Source of the DNA: Symbiodinium natans
Lineage: Eukaryota; Sar; Dinophyceae; Suessiales; Symbiodiniaceae
Direction of reading: 5' to 3'
NCBI GenBank assembly: GCA_905221605.1
Contig: CAJNDS010000348.1
Span: 62,001-126,000 of the forward strand
Length of the DNA stretch: 64,000 bases
Numbering within the stretch: position 1 is the first letter of the stretch; every line of letters starts with the position of its first letter. A model generated the notes under the pieces. The model was not told where the DNA came from. It did not search any database and was given only the letters and a program-made list of their open reading frames with translations. Of this stretch, positions 13,871 through 24,519 are shown piece by piece. The position numbers and the translations under genes were made by a program.

Positions 13871-15611
13871 TGCACGCTTGGAAGGTCAATCAAACTCGGC
13901 TGGAAACTCCGAAAACGAGACTCCTCGTAGGAAGCCTCAGCACGGATCCCTAATTCAATCAAGCCGCACTTCTCAGAGCAGACTGGGGGTAAGTATGCAG
14001 CGGCAGCTACCTCGTCAGGGCAATACTTACCCTAAACTGCTGGGTTTTGGGACCCGTTCTCCAGCCTTGGACGGAAAAAATATGTACAGGACGCCCTCAG
14101 CATCGAAACGTTCTGGATGATCAAACAGCGAGTCGGGTCGAGTCGGGTCCTAAGTCCAGGTCACTGGGCCTGGGGCCGCTAACCGGAGCAAGATTTACAG
14201 GCTCGACAAATAACCCTAAAACCTCATTGGGTTAAGGGTTTGGGGCTGACGTTGCTTGTGAACATGCCCAACAAAATGCGGCACGGCAGAGAGTCTGGCG
14301 CCCGACACCCGGTGATGCAGGATGCGTCCACCCTACCATCAGAAGGCAGAGAGCAAGGCGGCCGTAGGGCGAACCCCCGACACCTGCAGGAGTCTCCGGC
14401 GTCCCGCAAGACCTCCAGCACCATGCTTGCCGATGGGCCGTAGCAGCATGCTACAAGCTATGCACAAGAAGCTGGAGGGAGCCTAGAGAAGCTTGATCAA
14501 ACAACGAGCCCTATGAACCGTGTAGCTTAGCGAAGGAACTAGTTTCTGCCTGGAAAACTTGATGCTGGGGTCTCGAGTCTCGAGGTTGGGTTCTCCCGGG
14601 TTCTCGTGGGCGTTCCTGTCTTCGGATGGCCAAAGTGTTATGTTTTTTTGTTGCTGCTTTCTTGCTGTTGCTGCGGGCACTTCTGTTTTTTGCTGTTGCC
14701 GTGGACGCGATTGCGGCGCCGCTAGTCCAGGTTGGTGCGGACTGACATCGTCTTGCAAACTTAAGCATCGAGGGCGGCAAGTGCGCTACAAGTATGAGGG
14801 TTATGCGCGACGGCATGCCGGTCACCCTTAGACAAGAAACCAACATCTGAGAATGATCATGGGCTCACTTTTACAGGGTTTAGTATTGGAAATAGAATAA
14901 ATTGAAGTTCCTTTAAAAGGGTTCCATAAGGGTGACTATAAGTGATATCAGGGTTTTGGTTCTAGGGCCTTTCTGCAGCGAGCACAGTTTGTATTTTGAA
15001 CCAGGGGCTATTCGGGGCTATGGTGGTTGTGCTGATGGAGGTGGTCCTCATTCCTCCTGGCCTCTATTTGAAGGGCTGCCAACAAGACAGTCCGGTTCTC
15101 GAAATTAACCAGCAACCACCTGTATTGAAATACTTTTTGATCTGCAGCAATAGTAAACATGCAGCTACTCTTGCAGGATATTGCATGGAAAACCCTTCGA
15201 GGATTCCGATCCCTTCAGAAAGGATATGCACCCGCGCTCTCATTCGAATTTGGTGAAACTGAGTAGCGAGAACATGAAGCCAAATGTCATACAAGTTTGG
15301 TGTGCAACGGTGCGCTGCCCATACACGCACACAACTTGCGGTGCACACATGACTTCAAGGTCGCCGAAGCTATCTCCAATGCGCCAGGGCATGTACAATG
15401 CACGTGCAGGTTACAGGCGTCACTACTGCTACTTAATTATGCAGCATCCAAAACACTCAGTGGCGCTCCATCCGTCAGTCACATTGCATGTTTACGATAG
15501 GCTAAACGACGAATGACAACGAGCTTGAGTTTCTTATGCTGGGCTCTTTTTGCTCGACGGAGGAGCAGCAAGATGCAAAACATTCTTGTCACTTCCAGGC
15601 CCTGCTGTGCA
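13871..15611. other. Intergenic, no gene recognised
   Basis: No supported coding exon. It contains the dispersed repeat copy at 14535-14715. The last part is the 3' flank of the ankyrin gene on the minus strand. Confidence 0.45.
14535..14715. repeat. Dispersed repeat with GTTGCTG-rich blocks, copy 1
   Basis: It starts with GGAACTAGTTTCTGCCTGG, then a TCTCGAGTCTCGAGG block, and ends with several TTTTGTTGCTGCT and TTGCTGTTGCTGCGGG units. A diverged copy in the same orientation lies at 18.27-18.66 kb (GGAGCTGGTTTCGGCCTGG and the same GTTGCTGCGG units). Element type unknown. Confidence 0.55.
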
Positions 15612-17736
15612 TCAGAGTTCCAGTTGGACCCAACCACGCGACAGTTGTGACACCCTCTGGCATGCCTCCACTCTTCCTTCAAAAGCCTCGCGCAAGAACT
15701 CTGGCGCGGAATGCCCTTGTAAGAAGTCTGCTGCAGTCCATCCCCTCGAGTTCCGTGGAGTCAAATCTGCTCCTGCAGCGATCAAAGCTGAAGCGCATTC
15801 GTGCTGCCCAGTCAGTAAAGCGATCATCAAAGGAGTCGCGCCCTTGGCGTGGTATAAAATCTTGCTTACCATGGTGACCTTGCCGAGCCGGTGTTGCAGG
15901 ACCTTGACTTTGTATAAGGTCCGAATCATTGCTGTTCGCTTCCAGTGTTCATCTGTCTGTGCATTCATGTCTGCCCTCATTTCCAGCAGCAATTGCACCA
16001 CATCAGCACTCCCGCCCCCCATCGCTGCATTGTAGAGGGCAGAAGTTGGATTCAGGGCACTTGCAGTGCTCTGTGAAAGAAGCTCATGCATGGCTTCCAG
16101 TGCCCCATGATAGGCAGCACCATCCATGACACTGATGCCAAAGAGATTCGTCTGAACCGGGCTGCACCCAGCATGGCAAAGAATCTGGATGGCCTCTGTG
16201 TTGTTTGCATGGGCTGCACAGTTGAAAGGGCCACGAACAAACCCACGACTTGCAATTCTTGCTTTTGCGGAGATCAAGAGCTTCGCGGCCTCATTGTTCT
16301 TGAAAATGCAGGCAATGGACAAGGGTGGAGTCCCAGCAGGTTGTCCGATGGCCGGGTGGACTTTCTTGCTTCCTTGGTTCGGGTCTGCCCGGATCTTCAG
16401 CAGCTCTTCCACAAGCAACGGCTCCCCTTTCCTGGGTTCTTGTTGAGGAACTTATTTTAAGTTGCCATAAAAAGGAGACTCTATTGTTTACTATCGTTCC
16501 CAACTATCGTAACTTAACTTAAACTCCTTAGCATAACAAGAGCCCGGTTTCAGGGCAGCGTAGTGTAGAGGCGACCAGCCACCAGAGTCGGTCTCCCAAA
16601 CGTTGCGGAAGCCGTTCTGGTGGAAGAAGCTCCTGACAAGCGAGGAGCCCCAGGAGTCCTCGCAAGCAGGCTTCGGGTCTTCCATCTCCAAAAAAGCTTC
16701 CGCAGCTTCGCAGGTCATTCCTCTGAGCAAGATGTGCTGCTGGTTCAACAATGCACGGTACCCCGGCAAGTCCTGGGCTCTGAGCAAGCTCAGCATTCGG
16801 CGTTTCACTGCTGCCACGAGGACTGGTCCAAGCTTCAAGCGATCCTGCGGCACTGTGAAGATGCCCTCGCCCACCGGACCACATCCGGCGCGAAGGAATG
16901 CACAAGTACCCGCCATGAGCTCAACGTCTTTGGGGCTTTTCACCATGATGCAGGAGTGTTGCTGAGCGAGTTCTCCACATGTTCTCCTGGGCTCTTGTTA
17001 AGAAACTTAAATTTAAGTTCCCATAGAAAGGAAACCCTACTATTCCTTCAGATCACCCTTGCGGTAGCTTAAATCGATTTCCTTGGCCAGGGCCAAGTCT
17101 CTCAAGGCGACACCATCCTCGGGACTGCCACGTCAGAGGCGTGATCAAGTTGCTTGAGTGCGGATTTTCTAATACCGGCACAAGACCAAAGAAGAAGGAA
17201 CTCTCTTGCACGTAGGCTGGTATGCTGTTGATGGCATCCAGCAGCTTGCTTCCAGATTCGCCCTCAGGAGAGAAGAGCGATGTCATGCTTCGACTCACCC
17301 GATCCTTCTGCGGGCAAGAAAAGTAGTCATACCAGAAAAATAAAGGTTCAGACAGAAGCCGTGATGTTGGCAAGGGCTTTACATGTCCTTCTGCGGCTTC
17401 TGAAACAAGTTCCACAGGTATACGTTGCAAGTTGCCCATCTTCATCTCCTGGAGTGCCCCCTGCAACACCCTCATCTGCTTGAACTCTGGGTCGGGGTGG
17501 TTCGGGGCGACCCACTGGTGCGAAACAAACGCGGCTTTGCCCATGGACCCTTTAAAGTCCACCAGCATGTCTTTGGCCTTCAGCACTTCGTGAGGTTCGA
17601 CCTTGGTCATCTCCAGCAAAGTGTCCAGAGAAACCGTGTACATGGGGAAATGCATGGGAACACCATCAGCTCGGCTGGTATGCAAAGACTTTGCATGTTG
17701 GGCCAGAGGAGTCAATGAGGCTCCGCAGCATGCCAT
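15612..17736 (-). CDS. TIR-like N-terminal domain with ankyrin repeats (three exons)
   Basis: Proposed exons on the minus strand: 17736-17102, 16986-16552 and 16431-15612, giving 629 residues with no stop. The start is the ATG at 17736 (MACCGASLTPLAQ). Residues 70-212 carry the order of motifs FVSHQW (70-75), WYDYFSCPQ (135-143) and GWCRLE (207-212). I read this as a TIR-like fold, with Glu212 matching the catalytic glutamate of NAD-cleaving TIR domains (inference). Ankyrin-type repeats follow: GWSPLHYAAL, VEELLKIRADPN, VVQLLLEMRADMN and ASALIAAGADLTPRN, ending with a GWTAADFLQG cap. The architecture is, to my knowledge, common in dinoflagellate genomes with no known function. Both introns are GA-AG and resemble inserted elements (separate entries). 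The joins restore an ankyrin consensus (HYAALKGEPLLVEELL) and the WCRLERTCGEL segment. Alternative junctions a few bases away also keep frame. The gene lies about 1.6 kb from a second TIR-like gene on the same strand. Confidence 0.8.
16432..16551 (-). mobile_element. Introner-like intron 2 of the ankyrin gene (120 bp)
   Basis: GA-AG intron. Direct repeat GAAA: one copy starts the intron and the other starts the downstream exon. Inside it, CCGGGCTCTTGTT at the 5' end matches the reverse complement of the 3' end, CTGGGTTCTTGTT. The 3' half is clearly homologous to intron 1 of the same gene (shared CCTTTYTATGG, AACTTAAA and AACAAGARCCCAG blocks). Confidence 0.7.
16987..17101 (-). mobile_element. 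Introner-like intron 1 of the ankyrin gene (115 bp)
   Basis: GA-AG intron with the direct repeat GAGA at its start and at the start of the next exon. The terminal inverted repeat is imperfect: CTTGGCCCTGGCCAAGG at the 5' end against CTGGGCTCTTGTTAAGA as the reverse complement of the 3' end, both followed by an ATTTAAG block. It splits the Glu212 codon (GA/G) of the WCxxE motif. Confidence 0.7.
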
Positions 17737-18274
17737 GGCACCACGGAGTCGAGGGTAGGAAAGTACCTCCCTGCTTTTTCAGGAGCTCACCTCTAAACTG
17801 AAAAAAATGCGGCGCCTTCCCCTTCGGGGGGGCCGCAGGCCTGAGCACTCTCTCCCAAAAACAACACCGTGCGCATAACTGTTCGCGACCCTACATACAT
17901 ACCAAAGCACACATACAGAACTCTACCACTAGCTGCAGCTGGTTTCACGAGTCCCTTGCCTTTCCATCGAACTTGCCCCTGCCAGCCGCTAGGGCGCCTC
18001 GGGCAAACACGGGGACAGCTGGCTTCTGATGTGACGGTGCCGGTACTTAATCCCAACGAGTCAAAGTGACAGCCCCTAGACACGAAGCCCTTACATTTAA
18101 ATGCACGTGTCTTATTTGTTCCTTAGCATTCAATATCTTAAGACAGCTTTTCGGACGTTGCAACGTATTAATGTACTGGTGTCCCGTGCAAGCCCAATGT
18201 TGTACAATCACCGTTTCACTCGCTTGCACTGTATGCTTTTTGTACACGCTGAATAGTACGGGTCTTGGAGCGAA

Positions 18275-18655
18275 CGGATGGAAAGGAGCTGGTTTCGGCC
18301 TGGAAACCTGACGTTGGTGCTCCCAGGGTGACTTTTTCTTGCCGTACTTGAGTCTTTTTGTTGCTGCTGCGGACCGCGCGATCAGTGAATCACCCGCAGG
18401 CTTTTTGTTCTCCCCACGCATCTTTTCTTTGCTGTTGCCACGGGGCCTCTTTTATTTTGCTGTTGCTGCGGGTCGAGGGAATCTGACTTTTCCTAGCTGC
18501 GCGTTGTTTCTTCTGTTGCGGCGGGGCGCGGCGTTTTTTTGGCTGCGGGCCGTGCGCGGGCTCGCTCACTCACTCACTCACTCATTCGCGGGCTTCGTTT
18601 TTCCTAGCAGTGGCAGTGGGGGGGCTTGTTTTGTTGTTGCCGCGGGTCGAAACCA

Positions 18656-18660
<5 letters not shown>
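18275..18660. repeat. Dispersed repeat with GTTGCTG-rich blocks, copy 2
   Basis: Diverged counterpart of the element at 14.54-14.72 kb. It opens with GGAGCTGGTTTCGGCCTGG and continues with four or more TTTTTGTTGCTGCTGCGG-type units spread to about 18.65 kb, ending next to the (CA)n tract. Function and class unknown. Confidence 0.5.

Positions 18661-18700
<40 letters not shown>
18657..18700. repeat. (CA)n microsatellite, with (CT)n nearby
   Basis: About 40 bp of CA dinucleotides, followed at 18717-18733 by a short CT tract. Confidence 0.95.
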
Positions 18701-18701
<1 letters not shown>

Positions 18702-19313
18702 GGTTCCGTCTTATGCCTCTCTCTCTCTCTCTCCCCTCAGCAGCCTTTCAATACCCAATCCAATCTACCCAATCATACATTTATCATTTTCCCACATACC
18801 CGATACCCTGTTTTGCAGGGGGAGCGGTTGCCAAGATGCCGCATATGAGGCCCTGAGACTCATGCAACGTTGCTAGAATGGCTACACAAGAAGCATTCTT
18901 TTGCAGTGCTGAAGTGTCTTCAAGCTTCTGCATGAGTTCTGCCCAAACGTGACAGGACGCGGAGACTCTCAGGCTCATGAGTTGCTGCTGACTGCACTCT
19001 GTTCGAGACTCAGCGCAACTCCTACAACCCTGTGAATTCCGTGGGCTCCAGGCCCAACCGGCCCAGGCGGCTGGGAACTCTCAACCCGAGCCGTGCACGT
19101 GAAAAAGAAAGCTACCGCAAAAACCGCAAAATGAGTCTGACAGGGGCCCCTTCTCAACGCAGCCCCTGTCCCAATTCCTACTACAGCATCCAACACCGCA
19201 CCAGATGTGATTGGCAACCATCACACATGGCAGTGATCTGTCAAGGATTTGAATCCTTTCCTTCTCTTAAAAACAATTCTCTTATGCACTTCATGTGACA
19301 CTGCAATCTGCAA

Positions 19314-21028
19314 TTAAATTGAGAAAGTATCGTCATCATCCGTGCTTCGAGTGGAAGTCGAGCACTGCGATTGCCGCGGGGATGGCTGTGGCTTCCGCTC
19401 GATGTGCCATACGAAGGTCGTGAGTGCTGCGCCCGCAAAAAAGATGATCACTGGCAAAGGGTTGTCTTCGTTTGTCGCTGCTAAGCTAATTCCCAGCGGC
19501 AGCCACAGTGAGCAAACACCAAGACAAGAGAGTGGCGCGACCATGAAGACGGCCAACCAGCGAGAGAACATACGCTTCTCGATCAAGGTGCCTAAAGTCC
19601 AGAGCCAAATGCTGATCTTCAGTGAAAAGAGTAGGGCCAAGCCGACAATGCCCCATGTGACAAAGTGTCTCAAGCTCCAGATAGAGATGACAGGTCGGTG
19701 GTCAATCGTCTCGGCCCAAAGCGCGATGAAGTCTGCCAACCAAGGCACAATGCTAAAAACGGCCGTGTAAACAACATAATGAAATGGCAAGCCGATTCCC
19801 ATTCCATTCGCAATTTTGGGGGCCACACTCTGACGAACAGATGCACTGAACCGCTCCAAATGCGGATCAGACCCGTCTTCTTTCTTAGTCCCCCACCAAT
19901 CTTGGATGGTTTCGTAAACGAGCTGGCGGTCACAGGGGAGTGGCTCACCGCTGCGAGGGTGCACGTGCGAGTGACTACAACAGTAGCACTTCGAATCTTG
20001 GACTCGGAAGTTCTGGAGTTGCCTGGGTACCTCTTGAAGCTCAAACATCAGCCCTATGCCAACGTAGAAGGACAGCGGAACAAGCAGAGAACAGAAACCC
20101 AACATGGCTGTTGTAAGGGTCATGGTAGCACCCCCTCCCCAGCTTCCAAGCACACCATACCTGATCAACAAGAAGTAATAGCTTGCCAGCAAGTGCCAGC
20201 ACCCAGCCACCATCAGCAGGAGTAGGGTTGTCTTCTGTGGAATGATCCGCAGTCTGTTCAAGGAAGCCCTATCTCTCAAAAATGTTGAGATTTCGAAAAC
20301 GCACCAGAGGCGTGACCTTGGTCCGTGCTATCAGGCAAGGAAGGAGAAAGTGGTACTTTGTATGGGCCACGGCTAAGTTTTAGACTGTTAGGAGACCCAA
20401 CAACCAAAAAGTAGAAGGATCCGTCGCGCTGACCGAGTGACAGGTACTGAGGGCTGAGCAGCACGACCAGTTCCCGGGAGCTCAGGAGGAAGGCACCAAG
20501 GCTCTGAATGCCCTCCTGCTTCAAGTCCTCGTCGTGCTGCGCCACGCAAAGTTTGTCCAGGAAAACGACGAGGGGTCGACAGAACATGGTCCGTATGCGC
20601 TGCCAGAACGAAAAGATGAAAAAGTAGACTGCGTAGACAATCGACAATGTCCATGCCTGGTCTGGGATCACTCGATGTGCTCGCAATGTGCCCACCAGCA
20701 CGCTCACCAGGAATGAGATAGCAAAGGCAGGTCCTGAGTTGAAAACCATGAGCAGGGATAGGAACTTCAACCAGCGGGATGATGCCCAGTCGTGGCTCAG
20801 AAATGCGTCGTAGGCTTTCGTGGGCCGACTGAGCTGGTAGTTCTTGGGGTTCACATTGAACATGCCTTGATCAGGGGCCCTCCAATGTTTGCCCCAGTAG
20901 GACAGTGCTACATGTAACGGGACCCCACGAAGCAGCTCTGGTCGTGCCACAGTACGAAGTGATCTCTGCTGTACCACGGACGATGTACTGCGTGTTGTGG
21001 ACTGCGCGGTGACGGCATCTTCGTCCAT
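19314..21028 (-). CDS. TIR-like multi-pass membrane protein (two exons)
   Basis: Proposed exons: 21028-20442 and 20316-19314 on the minus strand, joined in frame to 529 residues. The start is the ATG at 21028 (MDEDAVTAQSTT); a GTG three codons earlier was rejected. Motifs: YDAFLSHDW (73-81), VVFLDKLCVAQHD (154-166), SSRELVVLLSPQYL (183-196) and RLWCVFE (198-204). This order matches a TIR fold, with Glu204 in the WCxxE position. Two hydrophobic segments (about 89-113 and 126-142) interrupt the domain between its first strand and the FLDK motif. About six more membrane segments follow after residue 215, together with a cysteine/histidine cluster (KCYCCSHSHVHP, then LPCDRQLVY). I believe this FLSHDW family is expanded in dinoflagellates, with no assigned function. 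The TIR assignment is inference. The intron is described separately. Confidence 0.75.
20317..20441 (-). mobile_element. Introner-like intron of the TIR-like membrane gene (125 bp)
   Basis: GT-AG intron with the direct repeat GTCA (GTCAC if extended) at its start and at the start of the downstream exon. The 5' terminus CTCGGTCAGCGC matches the reverse complement of the 3' terminus, CTTGGTCCGTGC, at 9 of 12 positions. The internal sequence is not obviously related to the two introns of the ankyrin gene. The terminal CTNGG form and the 4-bp duplication are the same. Confidence 0.65.
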
Positions 21029-21624
21029 GACGCTCACGAACCATGAAAATCTTCAAACGAACTCCACAGCCCGTGCCTTGCCTTGACTACTATCCTGCTT
21101 TCATGCTTCTTTAGGGTTTCTGTAGTTCTGGTGTCCATTTGCTTTCATTGCTTCTTCGACTCAAAGTTCCTTGTCGGCAGTTGGAAACGGCATGTGGGAG
21201 GAACAAATCCTCACAGAAGCATCCTCTCTGGCTGGAGCTACAGTGCTCGGAGCAACAGGAAGCGTCAAACCGAATATCATTTCCCTGGATGTCAAATGCA
21301 ATATGCGCCAAAACCCTTTTCTATACGTTATCCTTGGGTCCGGCCTTGGGAGTGCGCTTTCGTGTGATGACAAGAAGCATCGAGGTTCTCCTCAGACTTC
21401 GGGGAGTTGCTCATATGCTTGGGACACTGTGGGGTGTAAGGATGGTATCCACCACCACTCGTGATCACCTTCCTGGACGAGTGGAGCTTCGGCAGTGCGG
21501 GCAGCACCATGAAGGAGAGTCAACCACGCGCGAAAGCCTCACAGCGCAGTGCCAGTTCTGCAGGGGGGATGCGCGACTTACCCGCGGTACGGTGGAGAAG
21601 CCTGCGCGGAGCAAGATGGAAGAG
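21029..21624. other. Intergenic, no gene recognised
   Basis: The left part is the 5' flank of the TIR-like membrane gene. The right end borders the A-rich tail of a decayed retroelement. No exon or RNA gene is supported. Confidence 0.45.
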
Positions 21625-22051
21625 TTTTTTTCTTCCACACGCCTTTTTCCGCCGCCAGGAAGGTCTCGTGGGCCTAAGGCCGCAGCGGCGGGAGGCCGGG
21701 TCCAGCGCAGTCAGCCAGCGCCAAGACGGCCTCCAGAGCAGGCGCCGCGCCAAAGCCGGCGGGTTGCAGTCCCGCCGCGGTTGGGCCCAAGGCAGTCTCG
21801 GCCACGGCCACTTGCACCGCGACGGACAACAACCCCCACCACCGACGCGCCCAGCCGCACGCCGTGCTGCGGCGCACAGCAGCGGGGGCGCGGCAGCCCC
21901 GCAACCGCGTCAAGGTCCGCAGGAAGTCGCGGGCCTGGTCGTTCCAGCGCCCGCCAACCTCATTGCCGAGGACTAGCAAGCGCTGGGGCCCGGGCCCGCA
22001 CAGCTCGGGGTAAGCGGCTTGCTTCCGGCGCTCGGCATGGCGCAGCGAGAC
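21625..22051 (-). mobile_element. 3' end of an R2-like retroelement (copy B, truncated)
   Basis: On the minus strand the frame opens with SLRHAERRKQAAYPELCG, then LLVLGNEVGGRWNDQARDFL and GWARRWWGLLSVAVQVAVAE. This is the extreme C-terminus of the same element family as copy A. It ends with an A-rich tail (seven A, 21625-21631) preceded by GGAAAAAGGCGTGTGGAAG. Everything upstream of this C-terminal piece is missing, either through 5' truncation or because copy A is inserted there. Confidence 0.65.
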
Positions 22052-23925
22052 TTTTTTTTTTTTCCGCACACTTTTTGCGCCTGCGGGTGCGAGTCTCAGT
22101 CGGGGGGCAGGGCAGGGCGGCCTACTGTGGGCGGGCGGGCAGGCGGCTGGCCTGGGTGGGGAGGTCCCATCGGCCGTCAGCCAAGAGCTCATGCAGCGGC
22201 GGCGCTGCCTGCTCCCCGTGCAGCTCGGCAGCGGGTGGGAGCTCGAGCAAGGAACTCGCGTAGGCGCGCTGGGACGCGACAGCGAGCAGTGCAGCCCACC
22301 GTGCGACCCAGGCGGCCTGCGCAGCCGGTCGGAGGTGTGCCGGCACGGCGGCGGCCCGCTGGCGGGCGAGCAGGCGCAGCAGCGTCGCAGCCTCTGCGCC
22401 AAAGCGGCCGGCGAGACTCCGTCAGATGTGGCTGCGCGGGGGTGCGGTTCTCCCTCGCGCGTGAGGGGCGATACCATGGTGGCATCGCAGCAAAGGGCGC
22501 CACCCCAGCTCGTGGCCCCGTAGACCACCAGGTCCAGGCGGCGCTGGTCCCCCGTCCGCACTCCCGGCGCGGTGGTCCTCGCCAGCAGCTGCTGTGGGGC
22601 GACCTGGCCCTCCGTGCCAACGGCCTCGCGAGCAACGCGGACCCATGCGCGCTCCACGATTTTGGCCCGGCGCGCCAAGAGGCCCGTGCGCGGGCACGCC
22701 AAAGCGTGGTCACCGAACGGGTCGATTCGGCGGCCACAGCCGTGCGCCCCTGCGCCCCCGCACCGGTTTGGAGCGAAAGGCAGGGGCAGGCGGAGTCGGC
22801 GCCGCAAGGCGATTTGCATGGCCGGCGGCGAGAGTGTCAAACCTGGCTCGGAGGGGACCGTCGAGAGCCAAGCTGCCGACTGCTGGCCGGCTTGGGAGCG
22901 CAGCAGGGCTTGGCGGCTGGGGGTCAGGGAGGGCAGCAGCACGCAGTCGCGGCAGTAGAGGTTGCGAGTCTGCGACGCGAGCCGTTGCCAGCCATCAGGT
23001 CCGGCTTCGTTCTCGTCCGGCGCGTTTGGGCGGGCGCCACCAGCCAGTGCGGACCAGGAAGGGCAGTCGGTCCATCCCTCAGCTTGGAAAGTGGCTTTGG
23101 CGTCCGCGGCACTGCGCACGCAAGGCGCGGTGCTGGCCAGGGGCTGCTCCAAGGCCGCCCCGCAGGACTGTGCGGCTTCGGGGCAGCGGGCCTGGATGAC
23201 GCGCAGGGCATCGGCCCACCCGGCCCAGTATGCGGGCAGCGCTCCACGGGTCGTGGCCGCAAGCCGAGCCCGCCAAGCGCGGCGGGAAGGAATGCCAACG
23301 CTCGTGCATCGCGCTCGAGGTTTTGGGGCGCACCCCCCAAGCAGCGCATCAGCGTGTCCCACAACGCTACGTCATGCGCGACTGCGTAGGCTGCGACGTG
23401 GTTGGGAGGGACGTTCCTGATCGCGTGGTTGGCGCGCGGCGAGGCGCATTGGGCGAGCAGAAGCCAGGCGCACTGGAGGTCCGGGAGCTCTGGGAGTTGA
23501 TCGAGCAAGAGCTGCTCTTCGCGCATGCGTCCCTCCGACCAGGCCCGTGAGAAATCCAGATGGCCGATGGGGGTGCCCAGGACGACGACGCCGCGTGCGG
23601 CGGGGGGTAGGTCCCCTCGCCAAACCTCCTCCCCCGGGTCTGCCACGCCTCCTGGCGCGGGCCCGCTCGCGAAGCGAAACACCCGCGTTTTGCCCTCGTT
23701 GGATGCTATGCCGCAGTGAGCCTCGACGGCCTCGACGACCACATCGCGCGCTGGGCGGGCAAAAGTTTCCAGCCTCGGAGCTCTTGCTGCGGCGACGTTC
23801 GCTCTGAGAATAGCTCGAGTCCTGTCCGCATGACCGTGCGAAGGGCCCCACGCAGGCGGGCGGGGACTCGTTGAAGGGTGGGAGTGCGGCAGCGGAAGGT
23901 GTCTTCGAGGCAGATGTCATCTAAG
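22052..23925 (-). pseudogene. Decayed R2-like non-LTR retrotransposon (copy A)
   Basis: Reading 5' to 3' on the minus strand, four blocks are visible. First comes an N-terminal domain (TLQRVPARLRGALRTVM, then ELRGWKLLPAQRAM). Second is the late RT/thumb region (GIASNEGKTRVFRFAS, VVVLGTPIGHLDFSRAW, LPDLQCAWLLLAQC). Third is a CCHC zinc-finger-like segment (CGGAGAHGCG, then GDHALACPRTG). Last is a RRLDLVVYG region resembling a restriction-like endonuclease. At about 23.75 kb the N-terminal block runs straight into the thumb region, so the catalytic RT core (motifs A to C) is deleted. Several frameshifts follow. A 12-A tail (22052-22063) marks the 3' end. Very GC-rich, so long spurious frames appear on the opposite strand. 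Confidence 0.75.
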
Positions 23926-24519
23926 GAAGCTAAGCCAATGCGAATGGATATGGAACTTTAAATATCGGGCTTTGTGCACGACGGCAGTCGTGGAAGCTTG
24001 CATCCGTATGTGCTTGCCGCACAATGGAGAAAAAACAAACGCAAGCGCCGACTTCACAGTACACGGAACTGTCAGCCTCCTTACGCTCCACCATGCGTCA
24101 CTTACATGTTGCTGCACGGGCGACACCTTTGAATGAATGGCTGCTCTAGTGACTACGGGCTCTTGCGCATACAACATGATCCAACTGCGGACTGACTCTC
24201 TCTGCAACAGGAACCATCGAATTGTTGGAGTTTGCATGGTCCATGTGCATGCAACACCGTCCGTTAACATGACGCTGCACGAACCATTGCACGCATGCAA
24301 GTGTTTGCTGAGGTTTGGCGGAGCTGCTATTGGAACATCTTTGCAGTCAATTGCGCCAAACTGGGCTGGTGCCTTTATCTACGGGCTTTGCTGGAAGCAT
24401 GCATCGGTCGTGAATCGCCCTCAGGGCCTCCGCCTGACAAATTCTGCAAGCCGCTCTGCATTAGTTATACAAAGCTGAACGTGTTGTGAAAGGATGCTAG
24501 CTTTGAAAGCGTTGTCACA
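23926..24519. other. No gene recognised
   Basis: A plus-strand frame at 24137-24478 contains FGGAAIGTSLQSIAPNWAG but has no identifiable domain or splice context. Nothing else is supported. Confidence 0.4.

Larger units (their letters stand above)
17737..19313. other. Intergenic, no confident gene
   Basis: Holds a diverged dispersed repeat and a (CA)n tract (listed). A minus-strand frame at about 18.80-18.97 kb includes CHVWAELMQKLEDTSALQ and looks weakly exon-like, but no neighbouring exon joins to it. Confidence 0.4.

Noticed and set aside
19236-19262. GGATTTGAATCC-like T-arm candidate
   Set aside because: Only a short palindrome; no cloverleaf can be built around it.
22019-23389. Plus-strand open frame of 456 codons
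   Set aside because: It is the GC-rich antisense of the R2-like retroelement, whose minus-strand reading carries recognisable motifs. The plus frame has none.
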